DNA of 64,000 nucleotides from Algisphaera agarilytica (lineage in GTDB: Bacteria > Planctomycetota > Phycisphaerae > Phycisphaerales > Phycisphaeraceae), in the NCBI RefSeq assembly GCF_014207595.1, contig NZ_JACHGY010000001.1:682001-746000 (forward strand), written 5' to 3'. This document shows, in pieces, positions 16,222-25,694 of this stretch. The position numbers were made by a program, and so were the translations under genes. The notes below the pieces were generated by a model, which did no database searches, was not told the DNA's origin, and saw only the letters and a program-made list of their open reading frames with translations. The stretch's first letter is position 1, and every line of letters starts with the position of its first letter.

Positions 16222-16989
16222 TCACGCCGTCGTGGTGACCTGCCCGTTTCGGGCCTCCAATGCCTCGGCGTGCCTATCGACCTCACGTTCAAACACCTCG
16301 CGGTAGTGGGCCAGGCGTTGCTCGGCGTCATCGAGCGGGCCGCCGAAGGAACGGTTCGGGTCGTTGTAGATCAGCTTGATGGGCAGCTCTTTCACGCGGT
16401 GCCCCGCGACGGCGTGCTGCACCCAGAACTGCAGCGGGATCGCGTAGCCGTCCACGCAGAGGTTGAGGTCCGCCAACGCCGAGACGCGGTAGGCCTTGTA
16501 CCCGCAGAAGGCGTCGGTGATGTCCAGGTGCAGCTGATCGTTGACCCAGCCGGTGATGGTGCGGTTGATCTTGCGGCGTTCTTCGGGCGGCGGGTCGCCG
16601 CACTGGTCGGTGCTGACGTAGCGGCTGCCGGAGATGACGTCGGCGTCGTCGGCGAGGATGGCTTCTTCGAACGCGGGCAGGCTCTCGGGCTCGTGCTGCT
16701 CGTCGCAGTCCATCGTGATGAGCCAGTCGTAGTCGTAGGTCTGGGCCCAGCGGAACGCGTCGCGGATCGCCCGGCCGTAGCCGAGGTTGGTCTTGTGCCG
16801 GATCACGTCGACCGGCTGCATCGCCAGCAGCATCGGGGTGTAGTCCGTCGAGCCGTCGTCGATCACCAGGACATCGTCACTCGCGAATTCGGCGATCTTC
16901 GCGATGACGTTCTGGATGTACTTCTGCTCGTTGTAGACGGGCACCGCCACGAGGATGCGCGGCGAGTCGGACGGTTCGGACTGGGACAT
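16222..16989 (-). CDS. Glycosyltransferase family 2, dolichyl-phosphate mannosyltransferase-like
   Basis: A 255-aa GT-A enzyme that should move a sugar from a nucleotide donor to a lipid or polysaccharide acceptor at the cytoplasmic face of the membrane. Motifs: VAVPVYNEQKYIQNV at the start, LVIDDGSTDYTP, LGYGRAIRDAF and the metal-binding DxD-type ITMDCDEQHEPES, then SGSRYV and DAFCGYKAYR, all typical of the DPM1/GT2 group. It lacks the C-terminal membrane helices found in some relatives. Start ATG 16989. The nearest genes are of unrelated function, so the pathway is not defined. Confidence 0.88.
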   Translation of the reverse strand: MSQSEPSDSPRILVAVPVYNEQKYIQNVIAKIAEFASDDVLVIDDGSTDYTPMLLAMQPVDVIRHKTNLGYGRAIRDAFRWAQTYDYDWLITMDCDEQHEPESLPAFEEAILADDADVISGSRYVSTDQCGDPPPEERRKINRTITGWVNDQLHLDITDAFCGYKAYRVSALADLNLCVDGYAIPLQFWVQHAVAGHRVKELPIKLIYNDPNRSFGGPLDDAEQRLAHYREVFEREVDRHAEALEARNGQVTTTA

Positions 16990-17138
16990 TGAGGGAGCTC
17001 CGTGGGATGCCTAAACCTTAGACTTGGGAGTGCCTCAGATCAATCCCTTCTGTGCCGAACCGACGGGCTTTGCCGCGAAAGCCCTGCCTACACTTCCGCG
17101 TTCGATGAGCCGCCCTGCCAACCCCCCAGGAACCCAAG

Positions 17139-18212
17139 ATGAAAGCCCCACTTTTTTCTCTGCTCGCCCTGGCATTGATCTGCCTGCAACCCGCCGCCCA
17201 GGGCCAGGACGCCCTGCCGTACGGAACCCTGGTGGAGCTGGACCAAAGGCCCGGCAACCCCGCGGTCGGGCCGGACGGCACGGTGTACTTTTCGATGCAC
17301 CCGATGGACGGGCCGGAGTTCAAGATCATGCGGCTGGAAGACGACGGCCAGTCGGCGCCTTACCCGAGCGCCGAATTCTCCAGGTCGCTCGGCGCGGTGA
17401 TCGGCGTGTTCGTCACCCGCGACGGCGTGCTGTGGATGCTGGACATGGGCAGCCCCGAGACCAATGCGAAGCTGGTCGGCTGGTCGACCGTGACGGACAC
17501 GCTGCACGCGGTGCACTACCTGCCGAACGAAGTCAGCGTGGGCAACTCGTTCCACCAGGACTTTGCGATCGACGAGGTGCGTGGCCGGGCGTTTATCGCG
17601 GACATGAGCCGGGGCGACATGGTGGGCGAAAGCCTGCCCGCGATCGTGGTGATCGATCTCAACACCGGCGAGACCCGCCGCGTGCTCCAGGGAGTGGCCG
17701 CGCTGCAACCTAAAGACGACCCGGTCGCCAACGTGGATGGCAACCCGATGACGTTTACCGGGGCCGACGGGGTCACGACGCCGCTGCGCCTCGGGCTCAA
17801 CCCCATCGGCATCGATCAGGCCAATCGCTACGTCTACTTCTCCACCATCACGCCCGGCCCGATGTACCGCATCGACGCCGCCCTGCTCGGCGACTTCGAC
17901 GCCAGCGACAAACAACTCGCCGCAGCGATCGAAGAAGTCGGCCCCAAGCCCACCAGCGACGGCATCGCGGTCGACGGCGACACGGTCTACATCACCAACC
18001 TCGAAGCCAACGCCATCACCGCCCTGCACGACGGCAAGCTCCACCACGTCGCTCAGCACGAAACGATGTCTTGGCCCGACGGGGTCGCGGTCGCGCCGGA
18101 TGGCTCGCTGATCGTCACGATCAACCAGTTGCATAAAGTCCCGCCGTTCAATGGCGGAACCGACGGGGGCGAGCCGCCGTTCATGGTGGTGCGGATCGCG
18201 GCGCCGGAGTAA
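17139..18212 (+). CDS. Secreted yellow/major royal jelly protein-like beta-propeller
   Basis: A 357-aa exported protein with signal peptide MKAPLFSLLALALICLQPAA (cleavage near AQG-QD). The body shows repeated propeller-blade strands (GTVYFSMHPMDGPEFKIMR, GVLWMLDMGSP, GRAFIADMSRGDMVGES, IGIDQANRYVYFSTITPG), which fits the MRJP/yellow family related to SMP-30/gluconolactonase. A calcium-dependent lactonase or a dopachrome-tautomerase-like role is possible for relatives, but the substrate here is unknown. ATG 17139 is placed exactly before the signal peptide. It is a single plus-strand gene between minus-strand neighbours. Confidence 0.8.
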   Translation: MKAPLFSLLALALICLQPAAQGQDALPYGTLVELDQRPGNPAVGPDGTVYFSMHPMDGPEFKIMRLEDDGQSAPYPSAEFSRSLGAVIGVFVTRDGVLWMLDMGSPETNAKLVGWSTVTDTLHAVHYLPNEVSVGNSFHQDFAIDEVRGRAFIADMSRGDMVGESLPAIVVIDLNTGETRRVLQGVAALQPKDDPVANVDGNPMTFTGADGVTTPLRLGLNPIGIDQANRYVYFSTITPGPMYRIDAALLGDFDASDKQLAAAIEEVGPKPTSDGIAVDGDTVYITNLEANAITALHDGKLHHVAQHETMSWPDGVAVAPDGSLIVTINQLHKVPPFNGGTDGGEPPFMVVRIAAPE

Positions 18213-18230
18213 GGTCGAGGCGTAATTCGG

Positions 18231-19094
18231 TTACTTAATGTCTGACCCCAACATCTCGGCCAAGGCGATGAGCTGCTCAACGGTGAGCGCATCCGGCCGG
18301 GTGTCGTGACTGATGCCTTCGGGGAGCTCGGTGTCCCGGCCGAGGATCGAGCCGAGCTGCTTGCGACGCTTCGTGAAGAGAGTTTTGAGCGTTGCGGAAA
18401 ACGCCTTGGGGTCGTCGGTCAACGGCTGGGGGCGACGCTTGAGGTGAACCACGGTTGAGGCAACCTTGGGGGGCGGCCAGAAGCAGCCGGGGGCCAGGGT
18501 GCCGACGGTACGGACCTCGCAGAGGGTTTGGATGAGGATGCCGAGTGGGCCGTAGGCCTTGCTACCGGGTTTGGCTTCGAGGCGGTCGGCGACTTCCTTT
18601 TGGATCATCACCACCGCGTCGCTCATGGCGGGGTGATCGACCGCGAGATTGGCCATCAGCGGCGAGGCGACGTGGTACGGCAGGTTCGCGATCAGCTTGA
18701 ACGACTCCCGACCCGAAGACGCGACCCGGGCCATTGTCGGCTCGATGACGGCCGGGTTGATCGTGTGCTTGCCCGCCAAGGCATCCCCCACGACCAGCGT
18801 GAAGCGATCGCCCTGCCCATCGGGCAACCCGGCCATGCGGTGCGTGAGCACGGGCTCGAGGTCGGTATCGATCTCGACCGCCACCACCTCGGCCCCTACT
18901 TCGAGCAGCCGCTCGGTCAACGCGCCCGTGCCCGGGCCCACCTCGAGCACCACATCCCCCGCTTGCAGGTCGGCGGCGTCCATGATGCGGCGCATGTGGT
19001 TGCCGTCGTGCAGGAAGTTCTGCCCGAACTTATGCTTGGGGCGGAGGCCGTGCGCGGCGAGGAGGGTCTTGATTTCGGAGAGGGTCTGAGCCAC
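18231..19094 (-). CDS. rsmA: 16S rRNA A1518/A1519 dimethyltransferase
   Basis: A 287-aa SAM-dependent methyltransferase (KsgA) that dimethylates two adenines near the 3' end of 16S rRNA during 30S assembly. Motifs: HKFGQNFLHD at 21-30, SAM motif LEVGPGTGALTERLL, acidic AVEID, catalytic NLPYHVASPL, and FWPPPKVASTVVHL near the end. The start is a GTG at 19094; the open frame continues upstream into the next gene but without conservation. It follows the SGNH hydrolase by 22 bp on the same strand, so both are probably co-transcribed. Confidence 0.94.
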   Translation of the reverse strand: MAQTLSEIKTLLAAHGLRPKHKFGQNFLHDGNHMRRIMDAADLQAGDVVLEVGPGTGALTERLLEVGAEVVAVEIDTDLEPVLTHRMAGLPDGQGDRFTLVVGDALAGKHTINPAVIEPTMARVASSGRESFKLIANLPYHVASPLMANLAVDHPAMSDAVVMIQKEVADRLEAKPGSKAYGPLGILIQTLCEVRTVGTLAPGCFWPPPKVASTVVHLKRRPQPLTDDPKAFSATLKTLFTKRRKQLGSILGRDTELPEGISHDTRPDALTVEQLIALAEMLGSDIK

Positions 19095-19116
19095 GCCGGG
19101 AAGATAGCAGTTTCGG

Positions 19117-19779
19117 TCAGAGGTTGGCGGCCGCGTCGAGCCACGCGTCGGCCATGAGTTGATGGCCCGCCTCGGACGGGTGCACGCCGTCGCCCGCCCA
19201 GTGATCGGGGCCCGCCTGGGCGAGGGCGTCGTTGAAGACCGTCTGGAACGGAACGAACACATCCGCGTAGTCCTCGGCGATCGCGCGGACGAGCTTGGCC
19301 CGCTCGTCGATGTCGGGGTGGAAGTTCAGCTCGGTCACCGCGCCGCACTCGAGCGCGAACGGCTCGCAGATCACCAGCTTCACGTCGGGCAGCTCGGCCC
19401 TGGTGCGGTCGAGCAGTTCGCGGTAGATGCGGCCGAACTCGGGCAGGCTGGTGCCGCCTTCGGGGACGTCGAGAGGTTGGCCCTTGGCGGTGCCGTGCCA
19501 GGTGTCGTTGACGCCGATGAGGATCGAGAGGACGGTTGGCTTGAGGGCGAGGGCGTCTTCGGCCCAGCGATCGCGGAGGTGCCAGACGCGGTTGCCGGAG
19601 ATGCCACGGTTGTGGACGGTGACGCCGGGGAGTTCGGCGAGCAGCCGCTGGGCGACGCGGTTGGCGTAGCCGTTGCCTAGGGAAGCGGGGTCGTTGGCGA
19701 GCTGCCGATCGCGGTCGCGGCCGCAGTCGGTGATGGAGTCGCCCTGGAAGAGCACGACGTCTTGGGGAGTCAGGGGCAT
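19117..19779 (-). CDS. SGNH/GDSL hydrolase
   Basis: A 220-aa esterase/lipase-fold hydrolase. All four SGNH blocks are visible: Ser15 in LFQGDSITDCG, Gly in ISGNRVWHLRD, Asn in IGVNDTW and the Asp-His pair in GDGVHPSEAGH. No signal peptide, so it is cytoplasmic, acting as an acetyl- or acylesterase on an unknown substrate, perhaps a sugar ester. AGAGGAA lies 8 bp upstream of ATG 19779. Located 22 bp before rsmA and divergent from mutL. Confidence 0.9.
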   Translation of the reverse strand: MPLTPQDVVLFQGDSITDCGRDRDRQLANDPASLGNGYANRVAQRLLAELPGVTVHNRGISGNRVWHLRDRWAEDALALKPTVLSILIGVNDTWHGTAKGQPLDVPEGGTSLPEFGRIYRELLDRTRAELPDVKLVICEPFALECGAVTELNFHPDIDERAKLVRAIAEDYADVFVPFQTVFNDALAQAGPDHWAGDGVHPSEAGHQLMADAWLDAAANL

Positions 19780-19850
19780 GGGGTTCCTCTTGTGAAAAAC
19801 ACGGCGGGGCGAAAACTTCCGGCGGCCGGGGTCGGGTAAGATAGCTCGTT

Positions 19851-21767
19851 ATGCCGATCCGCAAACTGTCTCCGCTGCTTGTGAACCAGATCGCCGCGGG
19901 TGAGGTGATCGAACGCCCCGCGTCGGTGGTGAAGGAACTGATCGAGAACTGCCTCGATGCGGGGGCGACGCGGATCGATATCGCCATCGAAGAAGGCGGG
20001 CTCAAGCTCATCCGCATCGCCGACGACGGCCACGGCATCCCCGCCGAGGAACTTCCCCTCGCCCTCACCCAACACGCCACGTCCAAACTCGAAACCGCCG
20101 AGCAGCTCGCCGCGATCGAGACGCTGGGCTTCCGCGGCGAAGCGCTGGCGTCGATCGCCAGTGTCAGCCGCTTACGGCTCAGCAGCCGGACCCCCGACAA
20201 CGACTCGGGCCACATCATCGAGCAGGCCGGCGACGAGATCACCCCGCCCCGCCCCGCCGCGATGGCGCCCGGCACGGTGATCGAGGTCCGCGACTTGTTC
20301 TTCAACACCCCCGCCCGCCGCAAGTTCATGCGCACCGCCGCGACCGAGTTCGGCCACATCGCCGACACCGTGAACCGCACCGCGATGGTCCACCCCGCCG
20401 TGGGCTTCACGTTCACGCACAACGGGCGCAAGTCCATCGACCTTCCGCCCAACGACGACCAGCGCCAGCGCTGCGTCAACATCCTGGGCAAAGAACTCGA
20501 ACCCGCCCTGCTCGAGTTCGAGCACCACGACACCCGCCCCATCGAAAACGACGCCGAGGGCCAGCCGCTGCAACCCGCAAGCATCTGGGGCCTGGCGGGC
20601 GAACCCTCGATCGCGCGGAGCTCGAGCAAGTTCCAATACCTCTGCGTCAACGGCCGACCGGTGAAAGACCGCAACCTCGCCCACGCGGTGAAGGAGGCCT
20701 ACCGCGGACTGATCGCCCCGGACAAGCAGCCCGTCGCGGTGGTCTTTGTCGAACTCGACCCGACGCTGGTGGATGTGAACGTGCACCCGACCAAGGCCGA
20801 GGTCCGCTTCACCAAGCCCAGCAGCGTGCACGGGCTGGCGCTGTCGCAGGTGCGTCAGCGGTTGTTGGCGACGGATTTGGTGCCGGATGCGTCGTTGAAG
20901 GGATCCGGGGGTTGGGGGTTGGGGGTTGGGGGCTTGGGACAAGGCAAGGGGGATACGCCTGCTGCGCCCATCGCGACGCCGACGCCCAATGCGTTTGTGG
21001 ACTACTTCAAGCAGATGGACCCCAAGCAGAAGGGGTTCGTGTACGAAGAAGTAAAGCGGGAGATGGTCGAGACCGACATGTTCGCCGACGCCGAGCCCTC
21101 AGCAGCCCCGGCCTCCGAGATCCGAAATCCGCAACCCGAAGTCCGCGACATCCTGCAGTTCCACAACAGCTACGTCGTCACCCACGACAACACCCCCGGC
21201 CGCGAGCCAGGCCTGATCATCGTCGACCAGCACGCCCTGCACGAACGCATCATGTTCGAAGAGTTCCGCCAGCGCATCCTCGTCGCGGGCGGCAATCTCG
21301 AGTCGCAGCGGCTGCTCATGCCGGCCGTCGTCGATGCGGATGCGAAACGGCAGTCGCTGCTGGACAACGTCAAGCCGTTGCTGACCCGGCTGGGCATCGA
21401 GGCCGAGCCGCTGGGACCGTCGGCCGTGGGCGTGCAGGCGTTCCCGTCGCTGCTGTTCGAGCGCGGCGTGGACCCGATCGCGTTCATGAACGAGCTGCTC
21501 GACAAGGCCGAGGCGGGCGACCTTTCGTCCACCGACCTGCGTCCCGAAGCCGACGTCGACACCGCCGAGGCGGCGCTGCACGAAGTCCTGGACATGATGT
21601 CCTGCAAAGCCGCGGTCAAAGCGGGCGACAAACTCAGCGACACCGAGCTCGCCGCGTTGCTGGCCAAGCGTGACGAGATCGAGCGCAGCAGCTCCTGCCC
21701 CCACGGCCGCCCCACCACCGTCCGCCTCACCCTCAAAGACCTCGAAAAGCAGTTCCACCGGGCGTAG
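19851..21767 (+). CDS. mutL: DNA mismatch repair protein MutL
   Basis: A 638-aa MutL. The GHKL ATPase region has NQIAAGEVIERPASVVKEL, IADDGHGIP, TLGFRGEALASIASV and NVHPTKAEVRF. The C-terminal part has the endonuclease motif DQHALHERIMFEE (DQHAx2Ex4E) and zinc-site residues (MSCKAAVKAG, CPHGRPTTV), so it is a nicking MutL of the type found in bacteria without MutH. It acts with MutS to direct strand removal. Between the domains a glycine-rich piece (GSGGWGLGVGGLGQGKG, bases 20901-20945) is encoded by repeat-like DNA also seen at 9158-9300. Clear start at ATG 19851. Confidence 0.96.
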   Translation: MPIRKLSPLLVNQIAAGEVIERPASVVKELIENCLDAGATRIDIAIEEGGLKLIRIADDGHGIPAEELPLALTQHATSKLETAEQLAAIETLGFRGEALASIASVSRLRLSSRTPDNDSGHIIEQAGDEITPPRPAAMAPGTVIEVRDLFFNTPARRKFMRTAATEFGHIADTVNRTAMVHPAVGFTFTHNGRKSIDLPPNDDQRQRCVNILGKELEPALLEFEHHDTRPIENDAEGQPLQPASIWGLAGEPSIARSSSKFQYLCVNGRPVKDRNLAHAVKEAYRGLIAPDKQPVAVVFVELDPTLVDVNVHPTKAEVRFTKPSSVHGLALSQVRQRLLATDLVPDASLKGSGGWGLGVGGLGQGKGDTPAAPIATPTPNAFVDYFKQMDPKQKGFVYEEVKREMVETDMFADAEPSAAPASEIRNPQPEVRDILQFHNSYVVTHDNTPGREPGLIIVDQHALHERIMFEEFRQRILVAGGNLESQRLLMPAVVDADAKRQSLLDNVKPLLTRLGIEAEPLGPSAVGVQAFPSLLFERGVDPIAFMNELLDKAEAGDLSSTDLRPEADVDTAEAALHEVLDMMSCKAAVKAGDKLSDTELAALLAKRDEIERSSSCPHGRPTTVRLTLKDLEKQFHRA

Positions 21768-21824
21768 TCCTTGCCACCCGCTCCCGGCTGTGTGGCCGGT
21801 TGAGCAACACCGTAGAATGTCCGC

Positions 21825-22793
21825 ATGTTCAGGCTCGTTGTCTTCTCAGCCCTGTTATCCCTGACCGCCGTCCAAGCCCTTGGCCAGACGTCTTACGAAC
21901 TGACCGACGGAGGCTTTGCCGAGGTCGCCGTGCCCGAGCCGGGGACGCCCGCGGCGGAGCTGGCGGCGGCGCGGAAGCTCATCGCGCAGGACGAGCCCAA
22001 GAAGGCGCTCAAAGCCCTGGAAGCCTGGATCGAGGACTACCCCAACGACCCGCTCGCGGTCGAGGCCTATCTGCTGCGGGGCGACGCCAAGGCCGCCAAC
22101 GGCGATTTCTACAAGGCCCTGTTCGACTACGAAGAAGTCATCACCTACTACCCCGCTTCGGAGCAGTTCTGGACCGCGATCGAGCGGGAGTACGAGATCG
22201 GGGTGCTCTTCACCACGGGCTTCAAGCGCAAGCTCTGGGGCGTCCGCTGGCTCCCCGCCGACGGCGAAGGCGCCGAGCTGCTCATCCGCGTTCAGGAACG
22301 GGCTCCGGGTTCGCCCATCGGCGAGCAGGCCAGCATCGCCCTGGCCGACCACTACTTCAACAGCAGCCAGATGATCCTGGCGACCGAGGCCTACGACCTG
22401 TTCCTGATCAACTACCCCGAGAGCGAGCTGCGGCAGTGGGCGTTGCTCCGGCTGATCCAGGCGAGCCTGGCCCGGTTCAAGGGCCCCGAGTTCGACGGCA
22501 CCGGACTGATCGACGCCGGGGAACGCCTCCGCCAGTACCGAGACGAATACCCCGCGGCCGCCGAACGGGTGGGCGTCGATGCGCTGCTGGTCCGTATTCG
22601 CGAATCGCTGGCGCGGCGGGATTACGCCAGCGCCAACTGGTACGACCGCACCGGCGAGAACGTCTCGGCCGCCCTGCTCTACCGACGCCTGATTCAAGAA
22701 TACTCCGACACCACCGCGGCCCGCGACGCGGTCGCCCGGCTCGAAGCCATGGGCGAGCCGCCGGTGCTGCCCGAAGACGAGGGGGACGAGTGA
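21825..22793 (+). CDS. Outer-membrane assembly protein BamD/YfiO-like TPR protein
   Basis: A 322-aa exported protein with an N-terminal signal sequence (MFRLVVFSALLSLTAVQALG) and TPR-like helix pairs (PAAELAAARKLIAQDEPKKA, DFYKALFDYEEVITYYPASE, QMILATEAYDLFLINYPESE, AALLYRRLIQEYSD). The recurring 'Y-x-x-NYPES' pattern is typical of the BamD/YfiO and YbgF families that scaffold outer-membrane biogenesis. No lipobox cysteine is seen at the cleavage site, so it may be a soluble periplasmic version rather than a lipoprotein. Its TGA overlaps the next ATG (TGATG, 22791-22795), coupling it to the LptE-like lipoprotein. Confidence 0.8.
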   Translation: MFRLVVFSALLSLTAVQALGQTSYELTDGGFAEVAVPEPGTPAAELAAARKLIAQDEPKKALKALEAWIEDYPNDPLAVEAYLLRGDAKAANGDFYKALFDYEEVITYYPASEQFWTAIEREYEIGVLFTTGFKRKLWGVRWLPADGEGAELLIRVQERAPGSPIGEQASIALADHYFNSSQMILATEAYDLFLINYPESELRQWALLRLIQASLARFKGPEFDGTGLIDAGERLRQYRDEYPAAAERVGVDALLVRIRESLARRDYASANWYDRTGENVSAALLYRRLIQEYSDTTAARDAVARLEAMGEPPVLPEDEGDE

Positions 22794-23335
22794 TGAAGAG
22801 CCAATCGCATCCCCTCCAACGTTTAGCGGGCGATCGCAGATCGCCAGGGCTCCTGGTGATCGCCCTCTTTGTGCTGTCCGGTGTCGGCTGCGGCTACTCC
22901 ACCGCGGAGCTGTTCCCCGAGGAGTACCAGAGCGTGGCGGTGCCCATCTTTGACAACCGCACGTTCTACCGGGGCATCGAATACGACCTGACCGAGGCGT
23001 TGGTCAAGGAGATCGAGCAGCGTACGCCGTACAAGACGATGGACGCCAACGTGGCGGACACGCTGCTGTCGGGCACGGTTTCGAGCGTCGTCGTGCAGCA
23101 GCTCAGCCGGACCCGGGAAGGCGGCCTGCCCCAGGAGGTCCAGGTCACCGTCACGATCGACTACGACTGGACCGACCAGCGGAGCGGGGCCAAGATCACC
23201 AGCCGACGCAACTTCTCCGGCGTGGGCCGATACGTGCCCACCCAGCCCGTGGGCGAATCCTTTGAGATCGGCCAGCACGCGGCGGTCCAGCGGCTGGCCC
23301 GGGACGTGGTCTCGTCGCTGCGGGGCGATTGGTAA
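22793..23335 (+). CDS. LptE-like outer-membrane lipoprotein
   Basis: A 180-aa lipoprotein of the LptE family. After a basic N terminus and hydrophobic LLVIALFVLSG the lipobox is GVGC, with Cys at residue 36, followed by GYSTAELFPEEYQSVAVPIF and NRTFYRGIEYDLTEALVKEI, the classic LptE pattern; LptE plugs the LPS translocon LptD. The segment LQRLAGDRRSPG before the signal helix is encoded by a hairpin-forming sequence (22821-22848) that resembles an intergenic repeat, so the signal peptide may have been extended by repeat insertion. Start ATG 22793 overlaps the preceding stop. Confidence 0.8.
   Translation: MKSQSHPLQRLAGDRRSPGLLVIALFVLSGVGCGYSTAELFPEEYQSVAVPIFDNRTFYRGIEYDLTEALVKEIEQRTPYKTMDANVADTLLSGTVSSVVVQQLSRTREGGLPQEVQVTVTIDYDWTDQRSGAKITSRRNFSGVGRYVPTQPVGESFEIGQHAAVQRLARDVVSSLRGDW
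22821..22848. repeat. Repeat-like hairpin inside the lptE-like gene
   Basis: GTTTAGCGGGCGATCGCAGA and onward contains the hairpin GGCGATC-GCA-GATCGCC. The first ten bases equal the arm start of intergenic element F (10934). It lies in the poorly conserved N-terminal part of the coding sequence. Confidence 0.5.
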
Positions 23336-23510
23336 ACCCGGGCGGGGATTCGGCCGTACATTAATATGCAGGTCTGCGTCACACCCCGACGATGTTTCAC
23401 CATGAAGCCCCCCGCCGGGCTACAATACCGTTCTGAACCATCCCGCTTCCTCGACGCCTGCGGCCGGCAAACGCCCTACGATCACACGGCCGCCCCCTCA
23501 AGAAACCCCG

Positions 23511-25634
23511 ATGTCTGACGAAAAAGACCCCAAAATCAACCGCGGTGACGACAAGCGGCCCGCCCGCGACAACGGCAACCGCTCCGGCAAGGACGACAAG
23601 CCCACCGGCCGTGGCGGCGGGCCGGGCAACAACGGCAAGCCCAACAACGTCATGTCCCGCGGCGCGTTCGCGTGGATCATGGTCGGCATCATCGCCCTGG
23701 TCATGCTCCTCCTGGTTAACTCGGCCCAGAACTCGGCCAGCGAAGTGTCCTGGAAAGAGTTCTACGAACGCGCCCAGAACGGCGACTTCGACACCAACGA
23801 ATCGCTGGTCGTGAAAAACGACCGCATCATCGGCCAGCTCCGCGAAGGCCTCACCGGCGAGATCGTCACCAAGGCCCCCAACGGCCGTATCTTCACCCCC
23901 ATCAGCATCGAGACGAAGACCTACCGCTTGTTCCTGCTGGACAAGATCGGCTACGGCAACGTCAAGGAAGATGCCGGCAGCAACCTGCTGGTGCAGATCC
24001 TGATCGCCTGGGGCCCGATCCTGCTGATCCTGTTCCTGATCTACTTCTTCGTGTTCCGCAGCATCCGTGGCGCGGGCGGCGGGCCGGGCGGCATGCTCGG
24101 CAGCTTCGGCCGGTCCAAGCACAAAGTCCTCAACAAAGAACACTCGAACATCACCCTGGCCGACGTCGCGGGTATCGACGAAGCCAAGGACGAAGTCGGC
24201 GAGATCATCGAGTTCCTCAAGAACCCCAAGAAGTTCCAGCGTCTGGGCGGCCGCGTGCCGCGTGGTGTGCTGCTGATCGGTCGGCCGGGTTGCGGTAAGA
24301 CGCTGCTGGCCAAGGCCGTGGCGGGCGAGGCGGATGCGCCGTTCTTCTCGATCTCTGGCTCGGACTTCGTCGAGATGTTCGTCGGCGTGGGTGCATCCCG
24401 TGTTCGCGACCTGTTCAAGCAAGCGAAAGACAGCTCGCCGTGCATCATCTTCCTGGACGAAATCGACGCCGTCGGCCGTCGCCGTGGCAGCGGGTTTTCG
24501 TCCGGTGGTCACGATGAACGTGAGCAGACGCTTAACGCGATCCTCGTCGAGATGGATGGCTTCGACAGCTCCGACCAGGTCATCGTGATGGCCTCGACCA
24601 ACCGCGCGGATGTACTCGACCCGGCGTTGACCCGTCCGGGCCGGTTCGACCGCCAGGTGCAGGTGCAGCTGCCCGACATCAAGGGCCGGCTGGAGATCCT
24701 CAAGGTCCACGCCCGCAAGATCAAGCTCAATCCCCAGGCCGACCTCGAGAAGCTCGCCCGCGGCACGCCGATGTTCTCCGGTGCCGAGCTCGCGGCGATC
24801 ATCAACGAGGCTGCCATCGGTGCGACCCTGCAGAACAAGGACTTTGTCGAGCAGGAAGACCTCGAAGAGGCCCGCGACAAGGTGCGCTACGGCCGATCGC
24901 GCAAGTCGCACAAGATCGAAGAAGAAGAGAAGAAGGTCATCGCCTACCACGAGGCCGGCCACGCCGTGGTCATGTACTACGACGAGCACTCCGAGCCGCT
25001 GCACAAGGTGACGATCATCCCGCGTGGCCAAGCGTTGGGTGCCACGTTCATGCTGCCCGACAAAGATCGCCACATCCAGAGCAAGCAGCAGCTGCTCTCG
25101 ATGATGCGTGTCAGCTACGGCGGCCGGATCGCCGAGCAGATGTTCACCGGCGACCAGTACAACGGCACCGCCGGCGATATCCGCCAGGTCATGGGCGTCG
25201 CCCGGGCGATGGTGACCGAGTACGGCATGTCCGAAAAGCTCGGCTTCCAGATGCTGGGCGTCGATAGCCAGGCCCAGCCTTGGGAGCAGCCCGACAAGCT
25301 GTACTCGGATGAAACCGCCGAGCTCATTGATGCCGAGATCAAACGCCTGATCGATACGACGTATCAGGAAACCGTCGATCTCATCACCGAGCACAAGCAG
25401 CAGACCGAAGACCTCGCCCAGGCGCTGCTGAAGTACGAGACGCTGACCTACGAAGAGGTCGACAAGATCATGAAGGGTGAGCCCCTGAACAAGGCCACCG
25501 TCAGCGACCTGCTCGCCGCGGAGAAAGAAAAGCTCGAAGCCGAGCAAGCGGCACAGGCGGATGAGCCTTCGACCGATCGGGCAGCCGACGGCGACGACGA
25601 CCCCGCCCCGGGCATCATGCCCACGCCCGCATAA
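23511..25634 (+). CDS. ftsH: ATP-dependent zinc metalloprotease FtsH
   Basis: A 707-aa AAA+ membrane protease that degrades unstable membrane and regulatory proteins. An unusual hydrophilic N-terminal tail of about 50 residues precedes TM1 (52-70), a periplasmic domain and TM2 (about 159-182). AAA features: Walker A GRPGCGKT at 257-264, Walker [13 protein letters not shown] with [19 protein letters not shown]. The zinc site is HEAGH at 480-484, with the third ligand Asp in TAGDIRQ. The Walker A differs from the common GPPGTGKT at two positions. The C-terminal tail is acidic and low-complexity. ATG 23511; a terminator follows at 25666. Confidence 0.96.
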   Translation: MSDEKDPKINRGDDKRPARDNGNRSGKDDKPTGRGGGPGNNGKPNNVMSRGAFAWIMVGIIALVMLLLVNSAQNSASEVSWKEFYERAQNGDFDTNESLVVKNDRIIGQLREGLTGEIVTKAPNGRIFTPISIETKTYRLFLLDKIGYGNVKEDAGSNLLVQILIAWGPILLILFLIYFFVFRSIRGAGGGPGGMLGSFGRSKHKVLNKEHSNITLADVAGIDEAKDEVGEIIEFLKNPKKFQRLGGRVPRGVLLIGRPGCGKTLLAKAVAGEADAPFFSISGSDFVEMFVGVGASRVRDLFKQAKDSSPCIIFLDEIDAVGRRRGSGFSSGGHDEREQTLNAILVEMDGFDSSDQVIVMASTNRADVLDPALTRPGRFDRQVQVQLPDIKGRLEILKVHARKIKLNPQADLEKLARGTPMFSGAELAAIINEAAIGATLQNKDFVEQEDLEEARDKVRYGRSRKSHKIEEEEKKVIAYHEAGHAVVMYYDEHSEPLHKVTIIPRGQALGATFMLPDKDRHIQSKQQLLSMMRVSYGGRIAEQMFTGDQYNGTAGDIRQVMGVARAMVTEYGMSEKLGFQMLGVDSQAQPWEQPDKLYSDETAELIDAEIKRLIDTTYQETVDLITEHKQQTEDLAQALLKYETLTYEEVDKIMKGEPLNKATVSDLLAAEKEKLEAEQAAQADEPSTDRAADGDDDPAPGIMPTPA

Positions 25635-25665
25635 AAGCCGTCGCACTCCAAACCCAATCACTCCC

Positions 25666-25694
25666 GACACCCTTTCCCAAGGGTGTCTTTTTTT
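25666..25694 (+). terminator. Intrinsic terminator of ftsH
   Basis: GACACCCTT-TCC-CAAGGGTGTC stem followed by TTTTTTT, 31 bp after the ftsH stop. Textbook rho-independent form. The rest of the 25635-25887 gap contains a short CTCTCGTAGGAGAG palindrome near 25728 but no further gene. Confidence 0.9.

Noticed and set aside
23397-25670. A 757-codon open frame antisense to ftsH
   Set aside because: Composition (Val/Gly/Asp-rich without any motif) is that of a GC-rich antisense frame; ftsH on the other strand explains the sequence fully.
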